Shown in pieces: positions 11,759 to 23,490 of a DNA stretch of 64,000 bases (position 1 is its first letter; each line of letters begins with the position of its first letter). A program made the translations under genes and the position numbers. A model generated the notes under the pieces. The model was given only the letters and a program-made list of their open reading frames with translations, did no database searches and was not told the DNA's origin. The DNA comes from Vibrio sp. 16 (GTDB lineage Bacteria; Pseudomonadota; Gammaproteobacteria; Enterobacterales; Vibrionaceae): NCBI RefSeq assembly GCF_963681195.1, contig NZ_OY808997.1, forward strand, positions 2,852,001 to 2,916,000, read 5' to 3'.

Positions 11759-13219
11759 TTAAAGCAGGCGTTTGCGCTGACTTGAAGGGGCAATGCCGAG
11801 TGATTCACGATATTTCGCTATTGTTCGTCTAGCGACCTGAATCCCTTGGTCAGCGAGTAGAGCTGCAATCTTGCTGTCACTCAGTGGCTTGGCACTGTTT
11901 TCGGCAGCAACCAGCTTTTTAATCAAAGCGCGAATTGCAGTGGATGAACATTCTCCGCCGTTGTCAGTACTAACATGACTGGAGAAAAAGTACTTCAATT
12001 CAAAAATACCACGCGGGGTGTGCATGAATTTCTGCGTTGTTACCCGTGAAATGGTTGACTCATGCATGTCGACATCAAGTGCAACATCATTGAGCACCAT
12101 TGGCTTCATGGCTTCTTCTCCATACTCGAAGAAATCCCGTTGATGTTCAACAATACACTTAGCAACTTTGAGCAACGTCTCGTTTCTGCTTTCTAGGCTC
12201 TTAATTAGCCATTTCGCCTCTTGCAAATTGCTGCGGATGTACTGGCTATCGGCACTATTGCCTTTGCCTAGCGCGGCATATTGCTGATTTACCTTCAGTT
12301 TTGGTACCGAATCTGGATTAATTGTGACTACCCATTTACCGTGATCTTTAAAGACTGAGACATCGGGAATAACATACTCTGCATGTTCGGTGGTGATGCG
12401 ACTTCCTGGTCTCGGGTCCAATTGTTGGATTAGCTTGAGGGTTTCTCTGAGCTCTGCTTCTTTAAGCTTAGTTTCCTTAATGATCAGTTTGTAGTCACGA
12501 TTGCCAAGTTGATCTATATGGTTAGTCAGGACTAACTTTGCTTCTGATAGCCAAGGTGTATCTTCTGGGAAAGTGGCAAGTTGAAGTAGCAGGCAATCTT
12601 GTAGGTTTAGTGAAGCGACACCTAATGGGTCAAACTGCTGAATGCGCTTACGAACGGCTTCGATTTCTTCAATTTCAATTTCTTCGTTATCAAAGCTTTC
12701 TAGAATATCTTGGCTAGAGACTGTTAGATAACCGTAATCATCTACAGCATCGATAATGGCCATGGCAATGGTACGGTCCGTATCACTGAATGGAGTTAGG
12801 TCAAGCTGCCAAGTTAAGTAATCATGCAGCGACTCTGTTGTCTCACCTTGATAAACGGGAGCGTCATCATCTAAGGCGATGCCTGTGCTTCCGGTGTTGG
12901 CGCTGTAGACATCTTCCCATGTTGTATCGATTTCAAGTTCAGAGCTGATTTCCGATTTCTCGATGAGCTCTGAACTGTCTTTTACGTCTGGTTCTGCGAC
13001 ATCAACGGTGGGTTCTTTGTCCTCATTACTGCCTTTATCCTCGGCAATTGTAGCGTCATCCCCTGACTCCTCGACTTCGAGAAGAGGATTGGAATCGAGC
13101 GCTTCTTGAATCTCTTGTTGAAGGTCTAGCGTTGACAACTGCAACAAACGAATCGCTTGCTGTAGCTGAGGTGTCATCGCTAACTGCTGTCCTAGCTTGA
13201 GTTGTAATGAGGGTTTCAT
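11759..13219 (-). CDS. rpoN: RNA polymerase sigma-54 factor
   Basis: The protein has 486 residues in the standard arrangement. Residues 1-50 form the Gln-rich activator-interacting region ([20 protein letters not shown]). An acidic linker follows, then the core-binding domain, and the C-terminus carries the RpoN box [16 protein letters not shown]. Sigma-54 drives activator-dependent promoters such as flagellar, nitrogen and quorum-sensing genes in vibrios. It lies between lptB and hpf, as in most gammaproteobacteria. Confidence 0.97.
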   Translation of the reverse strand: MKPSLQLKLGQQLAMTPQLQQAIRLLQLSTLDLQQEIQEALDSNPLLEVEESGDDATIAEDKGSNEDKEPTVDVAEPDVKDSSELIEKSEISSELEIDTTWEDVYSANTGSTGIALDDDAPVYQGETTESLHDYLTWQLDLTPFSDTDRTIAMAIIDAVDDYGYLTVSSQDILESFDNEEIEIEEIEAVRKRIQQFDPLGVASLNLQDCLLLQLATFPEDTPWLSEAKLVLTNHIDQLGNRDYKLIIKETKLKEAELRETLKLIQQLDPRPGSRITTEHAEYVIPDVSVFKDHGKWVVTINPDSVPKLKVNQQYAALGKGNSADSQYIRSNLQEAKWLIKSLESRNETLLKVAKCIVEHQRDFFEYGEEAMKPMVLNDVALDVDMHESTISRVTTQKFMHTPRGIFELKYFFSSHVSTDNGGECSSTAIRALIKKLVAAENSAKPLSDSKIAALLADQGIQVARRTIAKYRESLGIAPSSQRKRLL

Positions 13220-13270
13220 TCAGTATTATTTGCCTTAAATGCTATAGAATCTTGCCGTTCTTCACTTTAA

Positions 13271-13996
13271 TCATAGACGGAATTGTTCGCCGAGATAAAC
13301 TTGTTTTACTTGTTCATTATTGAGAACTTCATCCGGTGACCCTTCGGCAATTAAGTGTCCTTGGCTAACGATGTAAGCTTTTTCACAGACATCTAGAGTC
13401 TCGCGAACGTTATGGTCAGTGATTAACACTCCGAGTCCGCGATCGCGAAGATGCTCAATGATCTTCTTGATATCGATAACCGAAATCGGGTCGACGCCTG
13501 CAAAGGGTTCATCAAGCAATATAAATTTTGGGTTTGCGGCCAGTGCTCGAGCAATTTCAACTCGGCGACGTTCGCCCCCTGATAATGCCATACCTGCACT
13601 TTGACGAATGTGCTGGATGTGGAATTCTTCTAGCAGGTCTTCCAATTTGTCTTGGCGTTCTTCTCGGGTCAGCTCTTTCCGGGTCTCTAGAACAGCCATG
13701 ATGTTGTCTTGAACTGACAGTTTACGGAATATAGAGGCTTCTTGCGGAAGGTAGCCTATCCCCATTCGGGAACGACTATGCATAGGTAAAACGCTGATAT
13801 CTTGATCATCGATGTAAATCGCACCTTCATCACGCGCAACTAAACCGACAATCATGTAAAACGAAGTGGTTTTTCCCGCCCCATTTGGGCCAAGTAAACC
13901 GACAATCTGCCCGGATTTGACCTGCAAGCTGACGTCTGAGACGACTTTTCTGTTCTTGTAGCTTTTCGCCAAGTGCTCTGCTTTGAGTAACGCCAT
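13271..13996 (-). CDS. lptB: LPS export ABC transporter ATPase LptB
   Basis: This 241-residue cytoplasmic ABC ATPase has Walker A GPNGAGKT (residues 36-43), Q-loop [12 protein letters not shown], signature [14 protein letters not shown] and Walker [14 protein letters not shown]. It powers LptFG to pull lipopolysaccharide from the inner membrane onto the LptC/LptA bridge. It lies three bases after lptA. Confidence 0.97.
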   Translation of the reverse strand: MALLKAEHLAKSYKNRKVVSDVSLQVKSGQIVGLLGPNGAGKTTSFYMIVGLVARDEGAIYIDDQDISVLPMHSRSRMGIGYLPQEASIFRKLSVQDNIMAVLETRKELTREERQDKLEDLLEEFHIQHIRQSAGMALSGGERRRVEIARALAANPKFILLDEPFAGVDPISVIDIKKIIEHLRDRGLGVLITDHNVRETLDVCEKAYIVSQGHLIAEGSPDEVLNNEQVKQVYLGEQFRL

Positions 13997-13998
13997 AA

Positions 13999-14496
13999 CT
14001 ATTCTTGTACTGCTTGAGGTTGTAGGACAGTGGAGACGCGATCGCCTTTTGACTGGCCATCCGCAGTGAGTTTCTGTGAAGAAATATGGTAGCGAATTTG
14101 ATTACCACGAATGGTACTGTCATCTTGAGACAGCATGGCTTTTATACGCATGGTTAACTGATCTTTGGCTAAGCTGTACTCTAGCTCTTCGGCTTCGCCA
14201 TACAGGGTTTTTCCGTCGTCAGTGAGCTGCGAAAATGTCGCGAGTTTGCCAAAACCATCAATGCTTTCAATCGACCCATCGTTTGGGTTACGGGTAACAA
14301 CGATCTTGTCAGCGTTGATGTTAATGCTACCTTGCTTGAGCTTTACGTCACCGAGAAAGGTGACTTTGTTACTCTGCATGTCTAGCTGCTGGCTGTCTGA
14401 GTCAATATAAACCGGCTGCTGTTGGTCAGTCGACAGCGCCATTGCTGGGCCTGATAAGACTAAGCAAGAAATAAGACTAAGGTGTGAGAGTTTCAT
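13999..14496 (-). CDS. lptA: Periplasmic LPS transport protein LptA
   Basis: The 165-residue protein starts with a signal peptide ([20 protein letters not shown]) and continues as an OstA-type beta-jellyroll ([35 protein letters not shown]). LptA oligomers bridge LptC to LptD across the periplasm. The ATG used here follows AAGGTAG and makes a proper signal peptide; an upstream in-frame ATG would add 15 residues. It overlaps the end of lptC by 20 bases. Confidence 0.94.
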   Translation of the reverse strand: MKLSHLSLISCLVLSGPAMALSTDQQQPVYIDSDSQQLDMQSNKVTFLGDVKLKQGSININADKIVVTRNPNDGSIESIDGFGKLATFSQLTDDGKTLYGEAEELEYSLAKDQLTMRIKAMLSQDDSTIRGNQIRYHISSQKLTADGQSKGDRVSTVLQPQAVQE

Positions 14497-15040
14497 ATCT
14501 ACCTTGTACGCTCTTATAAAGGGTTGCATCATGATCGGCAAAATTGCCTTTCATTGCTTGCCCTACGGTTTCAAACTGAGGGCCATTGATGATGACTTGA
14601 TCATCTGCCCAAAAATCTCTGTTGTCGAGTTGGATGTTCATACTGTTGGTAGACAGTGTATCGAATCCCGATTCAGGAAGTAGGTTTTTTACAACGACAT
14701 CGGTCGAAAGTGTCAGAATATGTTTTTTATTCAAAATGCCTGTCTGAGCGGTGATTTCCCACTCTTGAAGTAAACCTTCTTTATACACCTTGAGTACAGG
14801 CTTCTCAAAAACGGTATCACCGCTTTTAGCGTAATGATCCAAGCTTTGTGAGGTAATCACGTAGCTTCGTACGCCGCTTTCAGTATAAGACGTATTGGTT
14901 AACGACTTCCCACTGAACATCGGCTGTTCTAAATCAGGACTAACTTGAGGTGCTTGTTGGCTTTGTCGGTCAAAATAGTAATAGGCTGACCAACAGAGAG
15001 CAAAACCAAGAATCAGGTAGCTGATACGAGATAGACTCAT
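14477..15040 (-). CDS. lptC: LPS export system protein LptC
   Basis: This 187-residue bitopic protein has one N-terminal membrane anchor (ISYLILGFALCWSAYYY) and a periplasmic LptC fold with EKPVLKVYKEGLLQEWEI. It links the LptBFG ATP-driven extractor to LptA. It overlaps kdsC by four bases and lptA by 20, so the whole block is tightly coupled. Confidence 0.93.
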   Translation of the reverse strand: MSLSRISYLILGFALCWSAYYYFDRQSQQAPQVSPDLEQPMFSGKSLTNTSYTESGVRSYVITSQSLDHYAKSGDTVFEKPVLKVYKEGLLQEWEITAQTGILNKKHILTLSTDVVVKNLLPESGFDTLSTNSMNIQLDNRDFWADDQVIINGPQFETVGQAMKGNFADHDATLYKSVQGRYETLTP

Positions 15041-15594
15041 ATACTTAAACCTTTGTGCACATCCAACTCGTCACGCGCTTGCAAAATCAGGTCACACACT
15101 TCGCGCACGGCACCGTGCCCACCTTTGATCGCCGTGACGTAATTGGCTCGTTTTCTAAGTAATGGGTGACCATCTGCTACGCAGACTTTTAACGCCACCT
15201 TTTCCATCACTGGCCAATCAATAAGGTCATCGCCGATATAGCCAGTTTGCTCCGGAGAAATATTCAGCTTGTCACAAATATCTTGATACGCTTGCACTTT
15301 ATCGTCTTGACCTTGATAGATCATGGAAACGCCAAGGGCTTTCATGCGGTTCTCGACAATTTGCGACTGACGCCCTGTGATGATAGCAATCTCAATACCT
15401 GCATTCATTAGCGATTTTACCCCATAGCCATCGCGGGTATGAAAGGTTTTGAGTTCTTCTCCATCGTTGCCCATGTAGATGAGACCATCAGAGAAAACAC
15501 CGTCAACATCACAAATCAGCAGTTTGATCTGTTTGGCAATCGTTAGAATGTTTTGTTCCACAGGTTGATACAGAGTTTCTACCCATTGTGTCAT
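15037..15594 (-). CDS. kdsC: Kdo-8-phosphate phosphatase
   Basis: This 185-residue HAD-family phosphatase of the C0 type has the nucleophile motif ICDVDGVFSDG (Asp29 and Asp31), followed by TRDGYGVKSL, the Thr motif IITGRQS, and GYIGDDLIDWPVM. It removes the phosphate of Kdo-8-P to release Kdo for the LPS inner core. It meets kdsD at a single shared base. Confidence 0.95.
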   Translation of the reverse strand: MTQWVETLYQPVEQNILTIAKQIKLLICDVDGVFSDGLIYMGNDGEELKTFHTRDGYGVKSLMNAGIEIAIITGRQSQIVENRMKALGVSMIYQGQDDKVQAYQDICDKLNISPEQTGYIGDDLIDWPVMEKVALKVCVADGHPLLRKRANYVTAIKGGHGAVREVCDLILQARDELDVHKGLSI

Positions 15595-16559
15595 TACATC
15601 ACTCCTGCTTTTAACATGTCGTGCATATTCAGTGCGCCGACGACTTTGCCCTGATCGCAGAGAATCAGGCCATTGATGCTTTTTGCTTGCATTAAGTTTA
15701 ACCCTTCTGCTGCCAACATATTAGGAGAAGCGACAGTTGGATTTGCTGTCATAACATCACCAATCGACGCAGTATGAATGTCAACGCGTTTGTCTAAGAT
15801 TCGGCGCAAGTCGCCATCGGTAAAGATACCTAACAATTGCTGGTGGTCATCGACGACCGCAGTCATGCCCAAGCCTTTTTGGCTGATCTCAAGCAGTGCT
15901 TCCCTAACGAGAGCTGTAGGCTTAACTAGAGGTAGGTTCTCACCTGAGTGCATAATATCGGCGAGTTTCAACAATAGCTTGCGACCTAACGCGCCACCCG
16001 GGTGGGAGAGCGCAAAATCTTCTGCGGTAAAACCACGCGCTTGCATCAGTGCCATCGCAAGTGCATCGCCCATCACTATAGTCGCAGTTGTGCTTGACGT
16101 TGGTGCGAGCTGAATTGGGCAGGCTTCTTTCGGTACGGTAATCTGAAGATGGAGATCCGAAAGCTTTGCCATATTTGAGTGTGGCTTGCCAGTCATACTG
16201 ATGATTTTGATGTTCAATCTTTTTAAGACTGGGAATAGCCCCAAGATTTCTGATGATTCCCCCGAGTTTGAGATCGCCAACACGATGTCGCCCGGCTTAA
16301 TCATACCTAGGTCGCCATGGGCTGCTTCGCCAGGATGAACAAAGAAAGAGGGCGTTCCTGTACTTGCAAGGGTAGCGGCGATCTTATTGCCAACGTGGCC
16401 AGATTTCCCCATACCCATGACGACAACTTTGCCCTCTTTGTTGGACAAAATCAGTTCACACGCTTGGATAAACTCATCGTTGAAGTATTGGTCAAGTTGC
16501 TCTAAGGCCTCTATCTCAGTTTTTAATACATCTAAAGCAGCAGAACGGTAATCAAACAT
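15594..16559 (-). CDS. kdsD: Arabinose-5-phosphate isomerase
   Basis: The SIS domain (VVMGMGKSGHVGNKIAATLAS, SNSGESSE, APTSSTTATIVMGDALA) is followed by two CBS repeats. It converts ribulose-5-phosphate to arabinose-5-phosphate, the first step to Kdo. The frame also opens at 16583, at a TAATGA junction with the upstream gene, but no ribosome-binding site precedes that ATG. The ATG at 16559 is preceded by TTGGAG at good spacing, so I use it (321 residues). The longer form of 329 residues matches E. coli length and cannot be excluded. Confidence 0.9.
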   Translation of the reverse strand: MFDYRSAALDVLKTEIEALEQLDQYFNDEFIQACELILSNKEGKVVVMGMGKSGHVGNKIAATLASTGTPSFFVHPGEAAHGDLGMIKPGDIVLAISNSGESSEILGLFPVLKRLNIKIISMTGKPHSNMAKLSDLHLQITVPKEACPIQLAPTSSTTATIVMGDALAMALMQARGFTAEDFALSHPGGALGRKLLLKLADIMHSGENLPLVKPTALVREALLEISQKGLGMTAVVDDHQQLLGIFTDGDLRRILDKRVDIHTASIGDVMTANPTVASPNMLAAEGLNLMQAKSINGLILCDQGKVVGALNMHDMLKAGVM

Positions 16560-16582
16560 CGCAAACTCCAAGGAAACGGTCA

Positions 16583-17554
16583 TTAAGCGGTCATATTAAG
16601 AATCAAATAAGCTTGGTAGACGATAAAGGTACAGAATAATACGCCACCTTCAATGCGATTAATGCTTCGTGATTTGCCCAGCGCCATGACAACGAGTAAT
16701 AGAGAAACGCCGAGCATAACCCAGAAATCGCGTCCCATCGCGTACTCACTTAAGATGGATGGGTTTAAAATACCAGGGATGCCCATTACGGCGAGAATAT
16801 TAAACACGTTGGAGCCAATGATGTTACCAACCGCCATATCGTCTTCCCCTTTCATCACTCCTGCAAGAGAAGCTGCAAGCTCCGGCAGGCTGGTGCCAAC
16901 GGCGATAATGGTTAAGCCAATCACCAGGTCGCTCATGCCAAAGTACTGAGCAATGATAACGGCGTTGTCGACTAGCACGTCTGCCGCTAGAGGAAGAATA
17001 ATTAGACCGATGACAACCCACATGGCCGCTTTCGCGTTACTAACACCATCAGGCACTTCTGATTCTTGCTCTTCGAGTAGCGCGTCCGACGTGCCAGCGG
17101 CTTTTTCTTTTTGGCTGATGCGAAGCATTGTAATAATAAAAGCGGCAAATAGAACAAATAACAGAATGCCTTCGTAAAAACCTAGGTGGCTATCCCAAAG
17201 TAAAATACCGGAAAGAATGGTCACTCCGATCATTAAAGGAAGCTCTCGGCGCAGCACGGCAGAGCTGATCGAAAGAGGTTTGATGAGCGCAGTAATGCCC
17301 AAAATCAACGCGATGTTCGCGATGTTTGAACCCAGTACATTCCCAACCGCCGTATCTGTTTTGCCATCGAGTGCGGCGGTAGCAGAAACCATCATTTCAG
17401 GAGCAGATGATCCCATCGCAAGGATTGTCATACCAATCACCAAAGGTGAAATTCCGACGTTACGCGCTAGTGCTGCGGCGCCAAATACCAGTTTGTCTGC
17501 ACTCCAGACTAAAAACACTAATCCTATGATGAGAAACGCGACCGCTTCAAACAT
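16583..17554 (-). CDS. Calcium/sodium antiporter (YrbG-like)
   Basis: This 323-residue CaCA-family exchanger has two inverted repeats of about five helices, each with an alpha motif: GMTILAMGSSAPEMMVS with GNVLGSNIANI in the first half, and GLTIIAVGTSLPELAASLAG with GNIIGSNVFNI in the second. Such proteins exchange Ca2+ for Na+ across the inner membrane. It heads the minus-strand kds-lpt-rpoN block. A gap of about 240 bases separates it from the divergent mla operon; no clear operator is visible there. Confidence 0.92.
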   Translation of the reverse strand: MFEAVAFLIIGLVFLVWSADKLVFGAAALARNVGISPLVIGMTILAMGSSAPEMMVSATAALDGKTDTAVGNVLGSNIANIALILGITALIKPLSISSAVLRRELPLMIGVTILSGILLWDSHLGFYEGILLFVLFAAFIITMLRISQKEKAAGTSDALLEEQESEVPDGVSNAKAAMWVVIGLIILPLAADVLVDNAVIIAQYFGMSDLVIGLTIIAVGTSLPELAASLAGVMKGEDDMAVGNIIGSNVFNILAVMGIPGILNPSILSEYAMGRDFWVMLGVSLLLVVMALGKSRSINRIEGGVLFCTFIVYQAYLILNMTA

Positions 17555-17797
17555 GATGCTTCCTAATTAATATACAAACGAGAGAATTTAACCGTTAATT
17601 TTGACGGTTTGGTTTATAAAAGGGAAGCAGTTCATTCAATTAATTGTTAAGCAATGATTCACATTTCGTGCTTAAGTTAGATTGACGTCTAAACCGATGC
17701 CTCGGTTTGAATCAACGACTTTTAATTGAACAGTGCTTTTAATTCAATTTGAATGTGCTTATGATTGCCCATTCTAGCGACTTAATACGAGTGTGTG

Positions 17798-18595
17798 ATG
17801 ACATCAGAAGACTTGGTAACGGTCAATAAAATTACGTTTACCCGAGGGAATCGTAAGATATTTGATGACGTTAGCCTTCGAGTACCAAAGGGAAAAGTGA
17901 CAGCGATTATGGGGCCTTCCGGTATCGGTAAGACTACCTTGTTGCGTCTGATTGGCGGCCAAATATCCCCTGAAAGTGGCGAGATTTGGTTTGATGGCGA
18001 TAACATTCCATCATTAAGTCGTAAGCAGCTTTACTCCGCTCGAAAAAAAATGAGCATGCTATTTCAATCAGGTGCTTTGTTCACCGATCTGACGGTCTTT
18101 GACAATGTCGCTTTTCCACTGCGCGAACACACGCAACTTTCTGAAGAACTGATTCGAACATTAGTGCTTTTAAAGCTAGAAGCGGTGGGGTTGCGAGGTG
18201 CTGCTCAGCTAATGCCGAGCGAGCTTTCTGGAGGGATGGCTCGAAGAGCGGCGTTAGCCAGAGCCATTGCCCTTGACCCCGATTTAATCATGTTTGATGA
18301 GCCCTTTGTTGGCCAAGACCCGATTACCATGGGCGTCTTGGTTGAGTTGATTCGCAATCTAAACCAAGCACTAGGAGTCACATCCATTGTTGTATCTCAC
18401 GATGTTCCAGAAGTCATGAGTATCGCTGACTGGGTCTACATTCTTGCTAATGGTAAAGTGATTGCCAAGGGGACGCCACAGGAGTTGCGTGACAACCCTG
18501 ATCCTCAAGTGCAACAGTTCTTGCAAGGCGACGCTGATGGACCTGTTCCATTTCGTTATCCCGCTGAGCCAATCATGCAGGAGCTATTTCAATGA
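17798..18595 (+). CDS. mlaF: Phospholipid ABC transporter ATPase MlaF
   Basis: This cytoplasmic ATPase of about 265 residues belongs to the MlaFEDB lipid-asymmetry complex. Visible are Walker A GPSGIGKT, signature [14 protein letters not shown], Walker [14 protein letters not shown] and the switch histidine in VVSHD. GTG at 17795 is an alternative start; I prefer the following ATG because ACGAG lies six bases before it. It is the first gene of mlaFEDCB and overlaps mlaE by four bases. Confidence 0.95.
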   Translation: MTSEDLVTVNKITFTRGNRKIFDDVSLRVPKGKVTAIMGPSGIGKTTLLRLIGGQISPESGEIWFDGDNIPSLSRKQLYSARKKMSMLFQSGALFTDLTVFDNVAFPLREHTQLSEELIRTLVLLKLEAVGLRGAAQLMPSELSGGMARRAALARAIALDPDLIMFDEPFVGQDPITMGVLVELIRNLNQALGVTSIVVSHDVPEVMSIADWVYILANGKVIAKGTPQELRDNPDPQVQQFLQGDADGPVPFRYPAEPIMQELFQ

Positions 18596-19383
18596 TGGCA
18601 CATCTTACTGATTTTGTTGCTTCCACTGGCCGCAGAGCGCTCTCTGTCATTGCTTCGTTTGGCCGAGCCAGTTTAATGCTATTTGGCGCCTTGGCGTCCC
18701 GTCCTCAACCGATAGCAAATCTCCCTCTATTGATTAAGCAGCTTTACAGTGTTGGCGTACAATCGCTGCTGATTATTGTCCTCTCTGGTTTGTTTATCGG
18801 TATGGTCTTGAGCCTTCAGGGCTACGTTATTTTGATTGATTTCGGCGCTGAAGGGGCATTAGGGCAAATGGTCGCGCTCTCATTACTGCGAGAGCTAGGA
18901 CCGGTTGTGACAGCACTGTTGTTTGCTGGACGCGCAGGTTCCGCTTTGACCGCTGAAATTGGTCTTATGAAAGCCACAGAGCAACTTTCGAGTATGGAAA
19001 TGATGGCGGTTGATCCACTGAAACGGGTGATTGCGCCACGCTTTTGGGCGGGTGTCATTTCGATGCCTTTGCTTGCGATGATCTTTATGGCAGTAGGGAT
19101 CTGGGGGGGACAGCTGGTTGGTGTTGACTGGAAAGGGATCGATCACGGAAGCTTTTGGGCTGCAATGCAATCATCGGTTGAACTTGGACAAGACATTGGC
19201 AACAGCATGATCAAGAGCCTAGCATTTGCGATTACGGTGACTTGGATTGCTCTATTTAACGGATACGATGCGATTCCGACCTCGGAAGGTATAAGCCGAG
19301 CGACAACTCGCACAGTGGTACACTCTTCACTTGCAGTACTGGGATTAGACTTTGTACTGACAGCATTGATGTTTGGGAACTAA
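18592..19383 (+). CDS. mlaE: Phospholipid ABC transporter permease MlaE
   Basis: This 263-residue MlaE-family permease has about five hydrophobic segments. The conserved core is [43 protein letters not shown] and [17 protein letters not shown]. It forms the transmembrane dimer that moves glycerophospholipids between MlaD and the membrane. It is coupled to mlaF by an overlap and followed three bases later by mlaD. Confidence 0.95.
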   Translation: MMAHLTDFVASTGRRALSVIASFGRASLMLFGALASRPQPIANLPLLIKQLYSVGVQSLLIIVLSGLFIGMVLSLQGYVILIDFGAEGALGQMVALSLLRELGPVVTALLFAGRAGSALTAEIGLMKATEQLSSMEMMAVDPLKRVIAPRFWAGVISMPLLAMIFMAVGIWGGQLVGVDWKGIDHGSFWAAMQSSVELGQDIGNSMIKSLAFAITVTWIALFNGYDAIPTSEGISRATTRTVVHSSLAVLGLDFVLTALMFGN

Positions 19384-19385
19384 AC

Positions 19386-19868
19386 ATGCAGCAAACACGA
19401 AAAACTGAATTATGGGTTGGTAGTTTTGTCCTTGCCGGAATTTGCGCAATTCTGGTAATGATTTTTCAAGTCGCTGACGTTAAGGGATTTGGCTCCAACG
19501 ATACTTACACGCTCAAAGCTGAGTTTGACAACATTGGGAGCTTAAAAGTTCGCTCACCAGTTAAAGTCGGCGGGGTTGTTGTTGGGCGAGTAACGGACAT
19601 TGGCTTGAATACGGATTCATTGCTCCCTGTGGTAAGCATGGCGATTAACGCGAAATACGATCAGTTTTCAGAAACGTCCAGCGTAAAGATTTTGACCTCA
19701 GGTCTGATTGGTGAGCAGTACATTGGATTGACTCCGGGTTTTGTCTTTGAAGATGAACAGATGCTGGTGGATGGCGATTTCATCGAGGACACCAAGTCCG
19801 CTATTGTACTCGAAGATTTGATTGGCCAAGTGCTGTATAGCGTTGGCGGTGACTCAGCAAGCGAATAG
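19386..19868 (+). CDS. mlaD: Outer-membrane lipid asymmetry protein MlaD
   Basis: This 160-residue protein has an N-terminal membrane anchor (LWVGSFVLAGICAILVMIF) and a single MCE domain (YTLKAEFDNIGSLKVRSPVKVGGVVVGRV, then TSGLIGEQYIGLTPG). MlaD hexamers sit on MlaFEB in the inner membrane and exchange phospholipid with periplasmic MlaC. The length is close to the E. coli protein minus part of its C-terminal tail. Confidence 0.95.
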   Translation: MQQTRKTELWVGSFVLAGICAILVMIFQVADVKGFGSNDTYTLKAEFDNIGSLKVRSPVKVGGVVVGRVTDIGLNTDSLLPVVSMAINAKYDQFSETSSVKILTSGLIGEQYIGLTPGFVFEDEQMLVDGDFIEDTKSAIVLEDLIGQVLYSVGGDSASE

Positions 19869-19878
19869 GGAACCAGTT

Positions 19879-20520
19879 ATGTTGAAAAAGTTAGTACTCA
19901 CTTTTATTGGTATTGTTTTCGCGTCCAATGTCATGGCAGCTGAAATCGATAAAACTCAGCCATATCAAATGATGAAGCAAGTGGCTGAAGTAGCATTCGC
20001 GCGCTTGAAAGCAGAGCAGCCGAAAGTTCAGCAAGACCCAGACTATCTAAAGGTGATCGTTGAAGAAGAGATGATGCCTTACGTCAATGAGCAATACGCT
20101 GCATTGAAGTTGCTAGGTCCCAACTTGAAAGGGGCGAAGCGAGAGGATGTTGCGACATTTATCCACTCTTTCCGCGCTTATCTGGTGACGTCTTACGCGC
20201 AAGTCTTGACGCAATATACCGATCAAGAGGTAGCCTTTGAACCAGAGCCTAAGCTTGATGCAAGTAAAAGTATTACTGGTATTAAAGTAGAGATCATCGA
20301 CTCGCCTCGCCCGAACATCAAACTGGAGTTCAAACTTCGAAAGGATAAGAAAACCGGTGAGTGGAAAGCATTCGATATGATTGCTGAGGGAATCAGCTTG
20401 CTCTCAAGTAAGCAGTCGGAGTGGAGCAGCAAGTTGCGTCAAGATGGCATTCTAGTGGTGGCTGAAGAACTTGAGCAATTGGCGAAGCAACCTATTCGTT
20501 TTGAGAGCCAGCAGCAATGA
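19879..20520 (+). CDS. mlaC: Periplasmic phospholipid-binding protein MlaC
   Basis: The 213-residue protein has a signal peptide (MLKKLVLTFIGIVFASNVMA) and the MlaC/Ttg2D fold (YVNEQYAALKLLGPNLKGA, FIHSFRAYLVTSYAQVL). It carries phospholipids between the MlaA-porin complex and MlaD. The frame runs 19 codons further upstream into mlaD, but this ATG gives the signal peptide. It overlaps mlaB by four bases. Confidence 0.94.
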   Translation: MLKKLVLTFIGIVFASNVMAAEIDKTQPYQMMKQVAEVAFARLKAEQPKVQQDPDYLKVIVEEEMMPYVNEQYAALKLLGPNLKGAKREDVATFIHSFRAYLVTSYAQVLTQYTDQEVAFEPEPKLDASKSITGIKVEIIDSPRPNIKLEFKLRKDKKTGEWKAFDMIAEGISLLSSKQSEWSSKLRQDGILVVAEELEQLAKQPIRFESQQQ

Positions 20521-20825
20521 GCCAGCAGCAATGGCGGTGTGTCGCGGAAGACAGGTATGTGCTATCAGGCGCACTTGATAGAGAGTCTGTGCCGCTGCTC
20601 TGGGAACAGTTGAAACAGTGGGATGTCACGGCAAATGAAATTGAGCTCTCATTGGAGCAAGTAAAACGTGTCGATTCTGCTGGAATGGTGATGTTAATTC
20701 ACCTATTAGAGCATGCAAAAAAACAAAACTGTCATATAATGCTCAGCTTCGTGCCAAAACAACTGAAAACCTTATTTCAGTTAAGTAATGTCGAACAACA
20801 TCTCGACGGGCATTTAAAGAATTAA
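20517..20825 (+). CDS. mlaB: STAS-domain protein MlaB
   Basis: This 102-residue STAS domain has VDSAGMVMLIHLLEHAKKQ, the conserved D-S-A-G turn of the family. MlaB binds MlaF and is needed for activity of the transporter. It is the last mla gene, 13 bases before ibaG. Confidence 0.92.
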   Translation: MSQQQWRCVAEDRYVLSGALDRESVPLLWEQLKQWDVTANEIELSLEQVKRVDSAGMVMLIHLLEHAKKQNCHIMLSFVPKQLKTLFQLSNVEQHLDGHLKN

Positions 20826-20838
20826 ACAGGGGTGAATT

Positions 20839-21093
20839 GTGGATAGCGCAAAAGTACAACAGATTTTAGAACAAGCTCTAAACCTAGAAGAGATCATGGT
20901 TAAAGGTGAAGGAAGCCATTACGAAGTGATTGCTGTTGATGCTAGTTTCGATGGAATGAGCCGCGTTAAGAAACAACAACTCATTTATGCACCGCTGATG
21001 GAATATATCCAAAGAAATGACATTCACGCAGTCTCTATTAAAGCTTTCACTCCTGATGAGTGGGCTCGTGATAAGAAGTTGATGTCACTGTAA
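20839..21093 (+). CDS. ibaG: BolA-family protein IbaG
   Basis: This 84-residue BolA-like protein has [19 protein letters not shown] and the C-terminal [13 protein letters not shown], where the histidine is a candidate Fe-S ligand. IbaG-type proteins pair with monothiol glutaredoxins in iron-sulfur handling, and have been linked to acid stress and envelope phenotypes. The start is GTG. It lies between mlaB and murA, as in related genomes. Confidence 0.92.
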   Translation: MDSAKVQQILEQALNLEEIMVKGEGSHYEVIAVDASFDGMSRVKKQQLIYAPLMEYIQRNDIHAVSIKAFTPDEWARDKKLMSL

Positions 21094-22362
<1,269 letters not shown>

Positions 22363-22385
22363 TCCTCTCTTCAGCTAACATTTGT

Positions 22386-22413
22386 AAGCCGAAACGTCAG
22401 TTTCGGCTTTTTT
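22386..22413 (+). terminator. Terminator after murA
   Basis: AAGCCGAAA and TTTCGGCTT form a 9-bp stem around CGTCAG, followed by a T tract. It ends the mla-ibaG-murA transcript. Confidence 0.92.
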
Positions 22414-22479
22414 ATGAGCCATAGATCAGTTAGAGTCTGTTCAAATTATTTTGATTCACTGTGTTCTTGGAGAACCACA

Positions 22480-23220
22480 ATGATTGCACTACTACGTGTA
22501 TTAGCTGTTGCGATTTTTGCAGTCGTAATGTTTGTGTTTGGTTGCGGCTACTGCTTACTTAGCCCTCGCAATCCTAAGCATGTTTTCACTTTTGGTCGCC
22601 TTTTCGGCAAGATGTCTCGTATCTTTGGTATCAAGTTGGAGCTTCGATTGCCAGAAGACGCTTATCAGCGTGGTCAGCATATTTACATTGCCAACCACCA
22701 AAACAACTGGGACCTATTTACGGTCTCCTCAGCGGTTACTCCTAAAGTGGTCACCGTTGGTAAAAAGAGTCTAGCTTGGATGCCTTTGTTTGGTCAGCTT
22801 TACTGGTTGACGGGAAATATTCTGATTGACCGTGCTAATCGCTCGAAGGCAAAAGGGACGATTGATCAAGTCGTTGACCAAATGAAACAAAGTGACGTGT
22901 CAGTGTGGATGTTCCCTGAAGGCACTCGTTCACGCGGTCGTGGGTTACTACCGTTCAAAACAGGCGCTTTCCACGCAGCCATCGGTGCTCAATTGCCAAT
23001 TATTCCTATTGTATGTAGTTCAACGGGTGGCATTAAGTTAAACCGTTGGAACAATGGCCATGTGATTGTAGAAATGCTTCCACCGGTTTCGGTTGAATCG
23101 CATGGTAAGGAGAGTGTTCGTGACCTCGCCAATACATGCCGTGAACAGATGAAGGCCAAGCTAGAAGAGCTCGACAATGAAGTGGCGATGCTTAATCAGC
23201 AAGAAGGTGTAAAAGCTTAA
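22480..23220 (+). CDS. plsC: 1-acyl-sn-glycerol-3-phosphate acyltransferase
   Basis: The 246-residue enzyme has an N-terminal hydrophobic anchor (LLRVLAVAIFAVVMFVFG) and PlsC motifs: NHQNNWD (HX4D catalytic), LIDRANRSKA, FPEGTRSRG and PIIPIVC. It acylates lysophosphatidic acid to phosphatidic acid at the inner membrane. The frame continues 22 codons upstream into the murA terminator region; GGAG before this ATG fixes the start. A second plsC-like gene elsewhere is possible, so the symbol is tentative. Confidence 0.9.
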   Translation: MIALLRVLAVAIFAVVMFVFGCGYCLLSPRNPKHVFTFGRLFGKMSRIFGIKLELRLPEDAYQRGQHIYIANHQNNWDLFTVSSAVTPKVVTVGKKSLAWMPLFGQLYWLTGNILIDRANRSKAKGTIDQVVDQMKQSDVSVWMFPEGTRSRGRGLLPFKTGAFHAAIGAQLPIIPIVCSSTGGIKLNRWNNGHVIVEMLPPVSVESHGKESVRDLANTCREQMKAKLEELDNEVAMLNQQEGVKA

Positions 23221-23247
23221 TAGAGAGCACTCAGAGCGTTAGAATTG

Positions 23248-23278
23248 AGCCAGTTGTGGTAACACAGCTGGCTTTTTT
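23248..23278 (+). terminator. Terminator after plsC
   Basis: AGCCAGTTGTG and CACAGCTGGCT form an 11-bp stem (one G-T pair) around GTAA, followed by six T residues. Between it and the tRNA terminator (23279-23490) I see no gene or clear element. Confidence 0.88.
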
Positions 23279-23490
23279 GTATCTGTGTATAAAGGCTTCT
23301 TGAGCGAGTATGACAAGGCTTATTACTTAACGTCATACTAGCGGGAAAGGTTTGATGGCGCAGAGATGATGGAATTTGCAACCACAATGGTATTTGTGTG
23401 GTATCTCAACTTGTTGATACTCGAATTGATAAATTGGAGATAGGGTAGTGGATGGAGATCTTAGGCAAAAGGAGGTGAGATTGTGGCAAC

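Noticed and set aside
17683..17690. TGACGTCT resembling a MetJ box between the Ca/Na antiporter gene and mlaF
   Set aside because: Only one good half-site; adjoining 8-mers match 3-4 of 8, and neither gene belongs to methionine metabolism.
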